In this document: positions 43,146 through 56,625 of the stretch, piece by piece
Position numbering within the stretch: position 1 is the stretch's first letter
Layout of the letters: each line of letters opens with the position of its first letter
Source of the DNA: Gnetum montanum
Lineage: Eukaryota; Streptophyta; Gnetopsida; Gnetales; Gnetaceae
Assembly: GCA_015680685.1 (NCBI GenBank)
Contig: MNCI01026283.1
Location: forward strand, 240,337-304,336
Length of the DNA: 64,000 nucleotides
Direction of reading: 5' to 3'
Program-made: the position numbers and the translations under genes
Notes under the pieces: model-generated
Databases searched by the model: none
Seen by the model: the letters and a program-made list of their open reading frames with translations, nothing else
What the model was told of the DNA's origin: nothing

Positions 43146-46100
43146 ATGATATCCGCTTTGAAGGCTCATCCTTCTGTTTGGCCGCATGCTCCAGGTGAAT
43201 TTAAGTGTTTGTTTTTATTCCACTCGTAGAGCCATTGTTTTAGAATACCTCTTTCAATCAGAGTTACGACTATTACGCATTATTAATTCTGCAAAGAAGT
43301 CATGTTTAAGCAATATTGAAATAAATATCGCAGTAAAATTCATGCTACCGATTATTTTCACCAGGCAAATCGACTTCATTGAGTAATTGCGTTATTCCTA
43401 TTAAGAATCCATTCAATTTATGCCGCCTTATTAGCTTTATTTTCTGTCATGTCTTTTTTTTTAAATAGCAGATTCCGTTATTGTTTGTTTTCGCTTGATA
43501 TGGCAGGTCTGTTTAAGCAAACTTTCGGTGGCAAATTGATGTTGAAAGGCAGTGGAAACTTAAGATTGAACTTTCCTTCCCGGTCAAATTTGAAAGTATG
43601 TTCATCATTTAATTAAAAAAAGAAAAACAGGTTTAGCTATTTTGTTTATCAGAAACCGAGAATAAATGTTACAAGCGTACAACAGTAATTGTATTTTTAG
43701 TTTCAATTTAGTTATTGGTAAATTTTTAAAAAGTGTTCAGCCAAGGAGCAGATATCTTCAGTGTCCGCAACTTCCAGAAAACGAGATTTTTTAAGAAGTG
43801 CTACAGCCGACGTAACGAGCGGATATTTACCAGCTGAAGAGGATGAACCTCCGCGTTCCCTTGCAGAGCAATTCTGGAGGTGTGAACTTAAATTATATTC
43901 ATATTTTTTCAACACTTGAAATACTTGAAAAACGCATAAAAAGTTCAATGAGTTCATGGAACTAAAATATGCCATTTGGTGAAGAGTTATTACTCCGGCA
44001 GCTCAAAGCTCCTCTTGTTTCGCCGCGGGAGATGAGTAACTGTGCCCAAGCTTGAACCCAGGCCTTATAAAATTTGCCATCGTTTGAAAATTATAATTGT
44101 AAATGGAAAACTATTTAGCAATGTTTTTAAGTGTAGGAATAACCGTTATTCCTTGGCTTTGTTTTCCCACCCTGACATTGTACAACTTGCATTTTATATA
44201 TTCTTAAAAGCCTCTTTTTTCTTTTCCTTCTTGTTCCCTGAACCAGGATTTTTTCTTATTCTTCAACAATTTTGTGTTTTTATCCTCTAGCATTCCTTTT
44301 AAAGGGGATTTCTATTTTTTAATTGTTTCTCTTTTTCATATTTAGATGTTTCTGTAATCTTGCAACAGCTTAGGTCTCCAGTCCATGAGTTTGACAGGCA
44401 AGTTCTGTCTTTTCATAATCACGTACATGGCTGTTTTCAAAGTATGTAACTTTTGGAACCATATTTTAAGTGGCTTTGTGGAACTCTATCGTTATATATT
44501 TATCACTTAAAGAAAGATAGTTCTTTTGGTTGATTTTTAACCTGCCAAGAAATTCCTGGTTGTACTCCAAATCTAAATTTTATCATTAATAATATCATCT
44601 TTTTTACCTGTATTACACACAGACTTTCTCTTTTAGAGTGAGAACTCAGCACAACCAAGTTTTTCAATTTTCCTTACAATCTGTATTTACCTTGCTATTC
44701 GAATTTCACTGGAACATTTTATGTGTTTTTTTTTCTTGTTTATATGCCAGATAGACAAGGCATTGACTCATAGGTCAAAGGTCAAAGTAAGCTGGGCAAA
44801 CAATTGCCTTTGACATGGGTCATGTGTCGTACCGTAGCTTCCGTTTAGTTATACATTGCAGTATTGTTGGTATTGTTGGTCCATACTTACTGAAAGCAAT
44901 TTCTCGGATGGATCAGTGTGCATGCTCGCTATAAATTTATTCAGTGTCCGTACCATAAATTTTTTGTTTTTGAAAGTATTAACAGTATAAATTTATTTTC
45001 AGATGTTTTTGTAAGTGCTATGTTGCTTCTGTCATGTAAATTTGAAAACTTTTTCCTTTTTAATGATATATATACCTTGTTTCCTGTATTAAAATAAAGT
45101 AATCTGAACAATGGATGGATAGTTTAATGGTTAATGTCAACCTGCTAACTAGCATCCAGTGGTGTTGGTGCCTAAACCCTTGCACTTGAGAATACTGAAT
45201 GCCCTACCCATAAAAAAGGGGGAAAAGGAAATGTTGAATATAAATTCTTTAAAAAATGGTTTGCGTATATGATTTATTTTCTGAATATTTTCATTTTTTA
45301 ATGAATGCTAATTTTTTCCATCTGACTCTGTTTGAACCTTAATGTTAATTATATGCTTGCTGCAGTTATCTTAAGGAGCAAAGAGATCAACTAAAATATA
45401 TAGAATGGCCCTCATTCAAGGATACAGTATGTTTATTTTTGTTTGTCTCAATTTGCATCTTTTCAACAAATAATGTATTCGTATTTCAAAAATATTTTAT
45501 TTTCCTGGTTAAATCCTTTCCAATTCTTAATCCCTGTTATTTGTGATTTTGCTACTACTGATTTGGTAAAAACCATGTAATGTAAGAAATATGAGTATAT
45601 AAGAAACACACGAAGGATATTTGTGTGTATTTTTAATTATATGTATCAGGAATAAAAAGTTAGATAATTTTCATTGAATTCATTTAGGCAACCGTGTATT
45701 TATAAAGGATTGCATTTGCATCCGACAATTTTTGTAGTATTTAGTCCTGACAAGTTATATTGAGATATATAGGAATTATTAAAAGAAGTGGCTGAAATTG
45801 AGTTTTGTGAAATAGCTCACAAGGGTCTCCACGCAGATGTAATAAAACCTTCAAAGAAATTAGGGGTTTTCAGAACTGAAAATATGACTATATGTATCCC
45901 AGGCCATATAGCAAACATGATACTTTGGTAGAATATAGGTATAACATAAAACAACATGAACTCACAGCCTGTTACATGTATAACAGGCTTACTAGTTGAA
46001 CTATGCTTTCATTAAGAGAGAGAGAACTCACTGCCTACCTCTCAATGCCACTTCAAAGGGCACCTGCCCACCACCATCCTAGGGACCAGGCGCACTACAG

Positions 46101-48229
46101 GTGTTGCTGACTACCCCAGGTGCAGCCATATAAACTCACAAAGGCTTATGTGTGCCCTACTCCAGTCCTCAACCCAAAACTTGCTAGAGCTGATATCTTC
46201 TCTGAATTCATCCTTTTTTCCCTGGAATAATTAAACGATAGATTGCAATTTTGTATGTATTCTATGTATATGCATTTACATGAAAGAGTGAATCAAAGTA
46301 ACACATTGTAGTTCTGCAATACGAAGTTTTTTGTCTTGTAATTATCAGTTGAGCCATTTTAGTAAAGGTTAATTTCAACAATTTACCTCTCAACAAATGA
46401 GAAAATTCTTTGTTGAATTCTTGCCTTCGAGGTATTTGTTCAGAAAGACATTGACATGTGTTGCAATTATTGGGCAGTTCCACATTTTAAGGTTAATGAA
46501 AACTCTCATGTTGATGCATTGTAAAATAGGACATCAATGTAGTTTAACTCCCCTCTTTCCAAGTAAGACCTGTACCATTCAACTCACAATGTTCTATAGA
46601 CTTGAGTTGATTCTGTTCAAGCCTCCTCCGCACAGGTGATACGTGAGTAATTCATGGGATTACTAGGTCCAAGATTGAGCCATTATGTATAATTATCTTA
46701 CCTAATAAAATAAAATTAAAATTAAATAGATCTGCGTCTGCATCCTGCCAACTCCCAAGGTTGGCAAATTCCATCTTAGTTAATAGTATGAAAGGTTTTA
46801 TCCTCTTCAAACATTAGAAAACATTCTGTGTCCGTTACATTTTGCTCAAGTATGGTTTTAGTTGTCTTAAAACTTGACCTTGAGTATAACAGAAGTGATT
46901 CCATTGCTAACCTGTGAGGAGCTGAAGTGTCCTAACTTGTGATGAGATTTTAGCTTGTTAACCTTATAGATGCTTTTCAATTTTGCAGGGCCTTCTTCTC
47001 ACGTTTGCTTACCAATTTTTGATCAAAACTGCATGGAATATCCAAGTATTTTGTTGGAAGACTATCAATGGAGCATCCCAAAAGTCTACGTACTCTTGAT
47101 GCTTTATTTTAAGAACACGAAAGAAATATAGTTTATTATGGTTCATATTGATAATCGTCTTGTGACCTTCAAGTAATCTGTTAACATTGCTTGTATTTTA
47201 TACACAAACTAATCCTTGTCTTTAAGAAAAATAAATATATCATCCATAAATTGTGTAGATTTATTTTAGAGCACTCAAAATCTGAAACCAATCGATACAA
47301 TTCGCAGCATCTTTGAGATATTTTAGATAAATGTGCAAGCCTTTCATTGGAAGAAGAAATAAAGACATTAAAATCTCCTTCCATTTTGTCATCGCTCAGA
47401 ATGAAATGTTAAGAGCCATGGAAACACTCTTGCAACTTTCAAATTCAATGACCTAAAAATCTCAAATGCTGTAAAAGCATTGCGATATACTATATTTAAT
47501 CAATTATACTATGGAGTACGGACATCTAGGAATTTCCTGATATCTAAACATGAACCAAGGAATATTACTAGTGAGCCATCACATAAGCAAATCATCTGCA
47601 ACTAATGGTAATGACAATTTTTTTAACAGGTAAAAAGAAAAGTTTTCTAATGAATTAATACTTGTAATAATTATAATGCAAAAAATAAAATAATCACTGT
47701 ACAAACAGTTTCCTAACTTTCATTTAATGCTATTAGTCTAGCAAGTTTCAAAAACTTGGTTAGTTACATTGAATCCTATATACCAGATTCTTATTTCAAA
47801 TCTTTTACTGTCAAGCATTCAGATTCTCTTGTTTGCTTGGTGTGGCATTGATGTTGACAAATGGAGAGGAAAGCTTTGGTGTAGCAATGCTGCAGATCAT
47901 TTTAGTGATAAATTCATGAATTTTATGCGTTATTTTCGTTAGCCATAACAGTGTATCGTAAACTAAATTTAAGCTATAGAAAGGATAATGTTACAGCGCT
48001 TATGAATGTGGAATACTTCAGAGGATATTGTATTGTTGTGTGTAAAAACATGTATTTGTTTTATTAAATCAAATGTAAACTCATTTTGTTTTGGTTTATA
48101 TTTGTATTGTTGCAGCTGAAAACAGCAACTCTTACTTTAGCATTGGTGGTGGCTTTCATAATCTTTGTATCTTCTGTGGATTCTTGTTTGAGCTTTCTGC
48201 TTGAGTCATTCTTACGGCGAACTGGCTGA
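43146..48229 (+). CDS. SecE-type preprotein translocase subunit, probably plastid (SECE2-like), 5 exons
   Basis: Exons as read: 43146-43194, 43507-43595, 43746-43879, 45366-45426 and 48116-48229, joining in frame to 148 residues. The N-terminal ~60 residues are Ser/Lys/Arg-rich with few acids, like a transit peptide. Residues 92-111 (YLKEQRDQLKYIEWPSFKDT) carry the amphipathic helix and WP motif of SecE, and residues 112-138 form one membrane segment. The protein ends shortly after it (LLESFLRRTG). SecE clamps the SecY channel; plants have thylakoid and inner-envelope forms, and the short C-terminus suggests the second. All introns are GT-AG; intron 4 is 2.7 kb. The exon 3 acceptor is uncertain: 43746 keeps the frame, 43741 would need another donor. 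Confidence 0.8.
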
Positions 48230-48961
48230 GAAATTACTCTATACACTACTTGAAAGCAGTGGAAGTGTAGCACAGGATATCGTAAACTTTTTATGCAGAA
48301 ACAGGACAAAGGAACTATTGGATCATTGTTTCCTAAAGATTGTCATCATGTTATGTGACAACCAGGAGTGTACTTTGTCTTGATGCTGCTCTTGACCTTT
48401 CTTGTATGATCAGCTTATTTGTTTTAAACTTTGATATCCTCATCTTTGGAAAATACATGTGACATTCTTCCTCGAACATTGGCCAAGATTCTGCGCTGTC
48501 TTTTGGCTTTTAAAAAGTGTTAGCTTTTCTGATTTTCAAATATATGATACGTTTCATATACGTTTCTGCGGCTAGTTTATGTACAAGCCTATAAGGCAAT
48601 GAAGATGAAGATTTACACGGTAGCTAATTACGACTTTCTATCCCTGGGTTAACTCGGATTCCAACCAGATAAACGTAGCTCCATATTGTACAAAAACACG
48701 AAGTTTGAACATATAATTTAAATTACATTTGAAACTCATCTTGAAATTATAATTTATCACTAAGCTCTATAATAGGAATTTACTATACTAATCAATATGC
48801 CTAGGTAGAGCGTTGTACAATTAAATTGTTGAAGTAATTTAAAATTGTTTTCAATGTAATGGTCCAAAGTCAAAGCACTAACTATTAAGAATTGCCTATA
48901 AATATAGTTGCACACCGGGTACTTAATGAATTGAGGTTCACTATAAAATGGGTAGAACACC

Positions 48962-49044
48962 TTTAACGAGTTTGGTTTGAGAGGTGAGTAAAATAGTATA
49001 TTAGGGCAAGCTTCCCTTTAACGAGTTTGGTTTGAGAGGTGAGT
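48962..49044 (+). repeat. Short direct duplication (28 bp, 55 bp apart)
   Basis: TTTAACGAGTTTGGTTTGAG followed by AGGTGAGT occurs at 48962-48989 and 49017-49044 without a mismatch. Confidence 0.85.
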
Positions 49045-50139
49045 TAAATTGTGGGGTTGTCACAACCAAATCTAAATTATATGTACTTAGAACATGATCA
49101 ACATGGTATTTTGGTAGAAATTTAACAACACAATGAACATATCAATGCATCTTGTCATTACAACTTGTTGCTTTACTTTGCCAACAATGCCAATGAGAGA
49201 TGACCCAAGTGGTTAGCTCATTGTTTCACAAGGATTTGCAAGAAAGAGGTTGCCAATTTAAATTACACTTAAAGACATCACTATATTCCTTTATAACTCA
49301 TTTAAGTACTATGTTGGCTATATGTTAGTCATCACCTAGAGGTTCAATGCTCATTGTGCCAAGGCAAGGTCCTAGGAGGGTCAATGGATAAGTGAAAACC
49401 CAACCTCTCTGAAGCGGTTGCACTTAGGCCTTACAACATGAGAAACAAGCACTGTACCATCACTCCAAATGATGGTCCCTTCTTGAAGTAAACTTGTTGC
49501 TTTTACAAAACTAGGGTTGGGGGGTTGGGACCTAAAATAATTTGATTATAGGTACACCCCAAAACATATATTACATTTTACAAAACAATCATTTTAGTAG
49601 TTTTGGTAAAGCTTAGTAGGAGTAATCATATTTAAATGTTTGCATAAATTTGTTTGTTTTGCCTACCTTACTATATAAAGCTTCATTATCTAGAATCTAA
49701 CCTCTTTGAGTCAACAATGATGTGTTACCTTAGTGGTATGGGTCTTAACTTGGTAACCCTAGGTCACAAGTTCGATTCTAGTAAGTTGCATTCAGTTATA
49801 AACTTCTATAAACCTTGGGGTGTACCCATATTTCAATTATTATAGGCTCCAACCCCCAACCTCCATAACCATGTTAAAAATTCTAAAAGCATACTAGAAC
49901 CACATTCATTCCTATTTAACGAAGTGAATATAATTGATGCATTAAGTAAACAATAAGGAAAATATGTTCTTATTTACTAATTACAGGCGCAAATGTAAAG
50001 CTAATACATGAAACAGGATAAAATTTTAGTTGGTTCGAACATTAGATCTTGCAGAGCACAGACGAGGTTTCGATCTCATTGTTAAGGGATTTGACTGGAT
50101 TGGATCGAAGAAGAAGAAGCTTTGATTGATTGAGAAACC
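49045..50139. other. Spacer between the SecE and TMEM208 genes
   Basis: AT-rich, with SINE-derived pieces: a minus-strand tail fragment at about 49513-49565 (GGTACACCCC, AAATAATTTGATTATAG) and a fuller copy at 49721-49862. The final ~100 bases should contain the TMEM208 5' leader. No gene was seen. Confidence 0.5.
49721..49862 (+). repeat. tRNA-derived SINE-like copy 3
   Basis: A-box-like CCTTAGTGGTATGGG (49728-49742) and B-box-like AAGTTCGATTCTAGT (49768-49782, close to GGTTCGANTCC). The shared 3' part CCTTGGGGTGTACCCATA then TTTCAATTATTATAGG ends in CCAACCCCC. It is the best preserved head of the three copies. Confidence 0.55.
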
Positions 50140-53100
50140 ATGGCGAATCAAGGGGCAAAAAAGCGGAGAGAAGAGAACAAACGCCACATGAGGATGCTTC
50201 TGCGTATAATTCTGGTTTCTAATGTAACTAAATTTCTCCCTCCTTTTTTTTGCTTTTTTTGGCTGATTTGAATCCCTAGGATTTCTTACTTTTGTTTTGA
50301 AGAAAAGTTTTAATTTCGTTGCTTATGCAACCAATTGCAAGGATTTAATGACTGCTGCAGTTAATTGCAAGAGATTTATGCTACACCTGTTGGCGCAGTT
50401 CAAATTTGGTGCTTTGCTGTACTTCTCTTTATTTTTTGCAATCCGATTGACTCGAATTTTCTTCCTAGTTTCGTTTTGTCTGTGATATTTCCAGGAATTC
50501 AGTGGCACCAAATGTCTCAAGTTTTATATATTCAGCGTATTATGAAGTTCTCGTTGGTTTTAAGTTTGGCATGTGGGTGAAGTTTGTGCTCAATCTGTTT
50601 GATTAAATGAACGAGCGACATAGCTTATTAAATCCGGTTGAGATTACCGGGCCAAAGCCCATGAACCAAGCATTTTGATGATGAGGTTTGGGAAATTGAG
50701 GTTTACATGAGTTTTCCCTCCTCCATATAGTTTTGGCTTTTGAATTATTTGAAAAAGAGGATGGAATAGTTCAACCTTACAATATGTGGTTATTGTATAA
50801 TTTCTTCAGGTGAAGTGAACGGTGATTAAAGTATGGGACAGTCATGATACAAATTGGTTTTGCTTAGTATGTGGGTGGTCCAAGATAGTAAACTGAAATT
50901 TTTACTTACATCTGAGACCCCTTGGATCTGTCTGACAAGTTTCAGAATTCCTTTCATGATAGTAATGTTCCGGAACACCTGATGTAAGATGATTGAAAAT
51001 GAGAGATGATGTATGTACAGATAATTGGTCTTGGTCTTGATGAGGTAGTGAATGAGGAAAACTGTAATGAATATGATTATGCCATCAGTGTGATTCAATT
51101 ACGTACTCACCCACCGCTGGAGTTACGATGCAGTTGTTATGATGTTGTTGTGATCTGATAGTAATGTATTTCTCTAGAATATTGGATCTTCATGTAGTGA
51201 TAATGAGGGCAGGTAAGACAGTTTTGGTAATTTTAAAATGCCTGGAAAATATTGCCTTCTATTTTGTATCATCTTTACTTATCCTATTCGAGTACTGTTG
51301 TTTATCTATGACAGAAATTTTTTGTGACTAACATGTCCAAGACAGATGAGGAAGCAAATAAGGCCATGCCTGTAACCCATGATGGCCTTCTGTATGAGGC
51401 TTTTAGAACATTATTGAGAGGATATTGTACAACGTGGACTGTTTGGCCTTGAAAAGCATTCTTGGTATTGCCTGAAAAGAGGTAGTACCTCATTTAGTAG
51501 AGCTAATATGGTATCCTTTGAATGCCTATCGTAGATAGAACTCCATATAGTTTAATAGTGTAACACAGCAGAATTTGATCTGTCGTAGTTTACTGATAGC
51601 ATGATTCACACAACAATCTCATGAAAAAGGTGGAGGAGTTGCCAATGAAATGCCAATTTTAGCAGTACGAATTGTAAAGTTATTGTCGTAAACAGTATAG
51701 CCACATTCGATGGGTGCTAGAGCAGCTCTCTAAAATAGATGTGTAGCTACCAGTTATTACAATTATGAAACTTAAACAGGAGATTTTATTACGGCCGTAG
51801 ATTCAAAGCATCAATTGGACAGCCAATATATTCATGTCATGAAAAACAAAAACTAACTCTGCAAAGTGGCTAACCACTACAGGATGCAACAAAAATAAAT
51901 CATGCAAATTTTTAGTATAAATATTATAATTTTATCTCGATTGTTTAGTCCTATGACAATTAAGAAAAATATGTTTCTCATCCTTAAGGGCTCCAAACCT
52001 ACATAACCTACATGTATGCTCTTTCTTTGGCAGCTGAATTATATGGTGTGTTTTGTAAGCTAATATTTTTTAGAGCAAAATTTGAAGGTTGATTATCTAT
52101 TGCTACAATTGAATACAATTGAAGCTCAGTTTTGAACATGTTAATGGCAATATATGATTTCTTTTAAGCAATATATATTTTTAAGTTAGAATAGTGATTT
52201 CTTTATTTTGCATAATTTTGTGCACTGTCATATTTTCCTGTCATACTTGAACAGCTTTTTAGTCATATTGTAGCCTAGATCCATTATCACAAACGTGGAA
52301 TACCATGGTGTAATTTGGCTTTCAATATAGACATATCTAGAAGGTATTAAATTTCATTTTATATTTGTCTTGTTCCCTTGGACAGGCCATATATGTCTTG
52401 GTGAGAATTTTGATCATGCATTCTTCCTTCACCTGGAAACATGGGATAGGCTTCCTGCTAACTGCAGCTGCATATGCACTTCCATATCGTCAACTATCAA
52501 GCATGGCTCAACCAGCCTATGATGAAAGCGGAGAGCTTTTGGACGGTGGCTTTGATATGAGTACTGGTGGTCTTTGTGGGTATGTAGCTGCTGTTTTATC
52601 TTGGATTCAAATATCATCAATTACGTTAGGCCTGTTAAGTCAAGCACTAAATATCAAGTTAACCATAATGTATTTGCTTAACCATCACTATAGTAGGTTG
52701 TCACCCTTCCTGGAATGTTAGTTGTTCGTAGAATCCTAATGCTCCAGGATGAGAATGTAGTGTGAAAACTGGAGATATATCACAATCTAGAAGGATGTAC
52801 TGGAGATAGAGTGTTTCAGGGCATTCTCCTATGGACTAAGGATTATGGAAGTTTACTTAGCCTACTTCTAAAGGATGAATTCCATCCTCATTAAACATCC
52901 CAGTGGGACATGATATTTTTTTAAGAACACTAACCCCTCTTGTGATTGGGTCACCCGTAAAAGTTTTAAAGGTGTTTTGTATAAATTAATTCAGGATAGT
53001 GATTGATTCTTTTCTTTCTTTCTTTTGTAAAATTTTAACAGGCAAAAAGAAAATTTTATTAATTAAAAAAATAGCTTTAAAGTGCAACCAGATTTATCTT

Positions 53101-56100
53101 GGGATCCTAAAGATAATCAACATTCCATTGCATAAGCTATATAAAACAATTACATGTGGGGAAAGTACATCAAAGAAAAAATAGCAAAAGGTTTCAAGGC
53201 TCTATATGCTATCACAAATAAGTGCAAGGATTTAGGACTCTAGATTTGGAAGGTCAAAAAATAAATTTTTCATACTATCATTTATCCCATTGTATTTTAT
53301 GGATGTGTTGTTTGGGGACTTGGACTTAGTGCTAAACTTTAGAAAGATATTGAAAGAGTGCAAAAGAATTTTATTCTCGATGAGTTAAAGATAAAGATGC
53401 AAACACCTTACTGAATGTTATTATGTGAATGTGATTTATTACCTTTAGAAGCAATAGCTTTGTGTCAATTCATTACATACACATATAGCTTGCATATATC
53501 AAAGAAAAACAAATTCTTTAAAGCAATTCTTGAGGATTCGCAAGACTATGGTTGGTATTTTCAAGGGATGCAATGGTTGAGAAAATGGAATATCTCTTTA
53601 GAGAACGTGTAGCAAAATCCTAAGCATATTTGCCAACTAGTCAAGAAAAAGGTTTTAACACAGCTGTGGTCTAATATGGAAGGTAAGAGGTAATTTTATT
53701 TACACCACATTAGATCTAATAAACTAGATGTATAACTCACTATCTCTCATCTGCTATTCCCATCAAATATCGGAATGCTATCAACAACCTTCACTTAAGT
53801 TCTCATTATCTTAAAATTGAAAGTGGAAGATGGATTTAACTTTCCCGAGAAGAGCACGTTTGTAGGTTATGCAAATTAAGGGCCCTTGAAGATGAGTTAC
53901 ATGTGTTTCTTCCTTGCACTATAACTACCCATTTGAGATAGCGTTATAATGTTATAGCAAAAAACTTGTATGATTTGTTTTTTATGAAAATGTAATATCT
54001 GTCCAATAGATCCTATGGGTCTTTGGACGTAATAAAGCTTCATTTCATTATGTTCTGTTACTACTATATTTTGACCATGAACACACCATATCTATCATTC
54101 TCAAAACGTCAAGGTATGCAATCCAAGCATACGCTATTAGCCTAGCGGTTCTTGTAGCGCAGATGGATTGTTTCTTCAAGGCTTCTTAAGTTTGTTGTGG
54201 GGATTATACATGTATGTGTCTTCCCTTTGCTTTCTAGGTGTATAGCATTTATATTTTGCAGAATATTAATGATTCCTTGTTATGTGTTTGCCTGTTCCAT
54301 ATCCAATTTCATCATTTCTTATTTGTTTTTGGCACCTTTTTTTATTTTTACAATTGAATTGGAATGATTTAGTATCTCATTTCACATGTTGATTTGTTCC
54401 ATTTCCTTATTTCTTTTATATTTCTAATATCATATTTGTGGTATTTCCTTCGAGTGTTTTGCTTCTATTAAAATATGGAGTTCAATGGTTGTTATTTTGC
54501 CATAGTTTAGGTTTAAATGTCCAAAAGGCTATTCCGGCGTCCCAGGACTTTTAACGTTCCAATAGAAACAGAAAAGCATGGGATAGGGCCATCTCCGGTA
54601 CCAATCTATTTCTAACCTTAGAATACGAATTATAGTCTAACAGGATTCAAAGACTTGGACAGTCAAATCCTAATTTTATATTTTACATTCTCTTTCTAAC
54701 TTTTTACTATTAACCATCATACTCTATCTAGATTGCTTTCTATACCTCAAAATTTTAGTAGTTTCTTTCATTTTAATTGATTTTATTTAAACATTGATAT
54801 ATTGCATAAAAGTGCTTGATGTATCTGTTTCTATTTGGATGTTTGTAGTAGTCTATGTACAATCCAAAAAAAAAAAAAAAATGGTTACCTTCCATAAAAA
54901 CGTATAAAACAAGAAGCAAGCTTTTTCACCAATAACAGTACAATTCTAATTGATTAGAGATTAATTTTTAAGGTTTTCACAAGTATTGTTCATGGCAAGC
55001 TTGTGTCAATATATTAAGGTTCTTGTTTCAACGACTCCTTTGAAATGCAATGAGGTCAATACTAAAATAATGCACTTTGATAAATGGAACTCTAAATATG
55101 GAAATTAGAAGTGAAACAGAGATCGACAGAGTAAATGAAGGCCATGCATAACAACAAACTGCGTCACAGCATACAGTGTTTCTCTCCCTTAAAGATTTTT
55201 AAGGGTTTTATATGATAGTAGCAGTAAATATTTTGTGTTTTAATATTTTGAGGCAAAGACACCATTACACCGTATTTCTATCATTCTTTGTTAATATTTT
55301 GTGTTTTAATGCTTGCATACTTCATTGCACTGTGCGAATGTTTTAGTTCTACTAGCATGATGTAAGAAGACGAATTAATTGGTTAAAACATTCTTTACCT
55401 TCTTTTAATCACTGGATGGCTCTAATTTAAGGTTAAATAATCAAAATTTTGATCGTTAAGATCTGGCACGAATCCCAGTAGCAATAAATATAAATTGTAT
55501 TCTCATTATATAGACAATTAGGGTAATTGTTTCTTACTTCTCAGTTCCACAATCACAATGTTTAAAAACAATATTCTAATTTAATTAACGTTTTGCTATG
55601 AACTGTACTTTTAATTTAAAAAGAATGCAGGTGAAAATGGATGGGATAGCATACAACCCATTAGCATTAAAATATTGAATTGTACATCGGAATAAACATG
55701 TGACCGGAAAATTCACAAAGGTTATAGGGATGGTCATTTGTATGAGGAATCACAGTTAACTAGTCCAAATTAGGTGGTAGGATTTTGGTTGAAGTTCTAA
55801 GTACATTGTTTTCCGAATGGGATATTTCAAGGGAATTGGCACCTGTTTGATTGTGTTTTGACATGATCTTCAGTGAATTCAACTTCTTGGCCATCTTCAA
55901 ATAATGAAGTTCATATTAATAGAGTTTTCTGTCATGGCTGGGATTCTGTTGGAAAATTGCCAATATCCATTTATTATCTCATGGAATAATATTTGCTATT
56001 TTAATTTTACTATTTTTTGTGATGTTGGTATCGTAAATATTATCAGCATGCATTATGTATGAAATCAAATATTGGCATTTTACTATTTTAGAAATCTTTC

Positions 56101-56552
56101 TAATGTGAATCATGTTAATAAGAAGTGGCTCTCTTCTTGTATAGGTATCTTCATGATATTATCTACATAACATGCTTTGTTCAGTTGGGATCCATTATCT
56201 CAAGTAAATTTTGGTATATATATTTAGTGGTAAGCTCTGAATACGTGTTTACTTATTACTTTTTATGCCCTGTATATTGCACCATTTTTATTGTTTTTAA
56301 CTACGTGAGTGATGCAGATTCCTGCATTTGCTGCATACAAACTTTTTGGCCTTTTTAAGGGTTGGTTTCAAAGCTCCCCGGTAAGATGGCTTTACATTTG
56401 ACTTTAGTACCATTGGTAATCAATAATAGGGTTAATTAAATCTCATGCATCTTCTTTAGGTGGAATATGAGGATGAGAAAACTCGAAAGAAGAGGGAAAA
56501 AATGGAGAGGAAGGCATCGAGACCAAAGTTTCTGAAGACAAGATATAGATGA
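50140..56552 (+). CDS. TMEM208: TMEM208/SND2 homologue, ER targeting membrane protein, 5 exons
   Basis: Exons: 50140-50223, 52386-52579, 56145-56229, 56318-56380 and 56460-56552, all with GT-AG introns, giving 172 residues, the usual size of plant TMEM208. The start MANQGAKKRREENKRHM is typical of plant members. A membrane segment (about 20-38) is followed by SSFTWKHGIGFLLTAAAYAL, the conserved DGGFDMSTGGLCGYLHDIIY (about 82-101), further hydrophobic segments to about 135, and a basic tail DEKTRKKREKMERKASRPKF. In yeast and human, SND2/TMEM208 helps SRP-independent delivery of proteins to the ER translocon; the plant role is inferred. Intron 1 is 2.2 kb and intron 2 is 3.6 kb and holds a LINE fragment. 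Confidence 0.9.
53060..54060 (+). pseudogene. RTE-type LINE 3' fragment within TMEM208 intron 2
   Basis: Plus-strand frames with stops encode the end of a LINE polyprotein: GFKALYAITNKCKDLGL, then IIYPIVFYGCVVWGLGLSAK with IERVQKNFI (53200-53370), then frame 53415-53612 (LLCECDLLPLEAIALCQF). A cysteine segment CRLCKLRALEDELHVFLPC (about 53861-53917) follows. The 3' end near 54030 (CTATGGGTCTTTGGACGTAATAAAG) is like the ends of plant RTE elements. The order matches the thumb and C-terminal part of RTE LINEs. It is 5'-truncated. Confidence 0.65.
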
Positions 56553-56619
56553 ATTTAAGGAAGCTGATTACTTTGTGTAACTTTTGAATTCCTTAGCTCA
56601 GGGAGGTACAGAAATTAGT

Positions 56620-56625
56620 AATAAA
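56620..56625 (+). terminator. TMEM208 polyadenylation signal candidate
   Basis: AATAAA lies 68 bases after the TGA stop, a normal distance for a plant near-upstream element. No experimental end is available. Confidence 0.45.

Noticed and set aside
43712-43975. Minus-strand ORF of 87 codons overlapping SecE exon 3.
   Set aside because: It is a shadow of the plus-strand exon, which joins in frame with recognisable SecE exons.
44370-44397. Possible 28-base cassette exon in SecE intron 3 (acceptor AACAG, GC-AG type donor GACAG|GCAAGT).
   Set aside because: Joining exon 3 (ends 43879) directly to exon 4 (45366) keeps the SecE frame, whereas including this piece breaks it.
49721-49800. A genuine tRNA gene, suggested by the A- and B-box-like sequences.
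   Set aside because: The cloverleaf stems do not pair convincingly and the sequence continues into a tail shared with other copies, so a SINE-like origin fits better.
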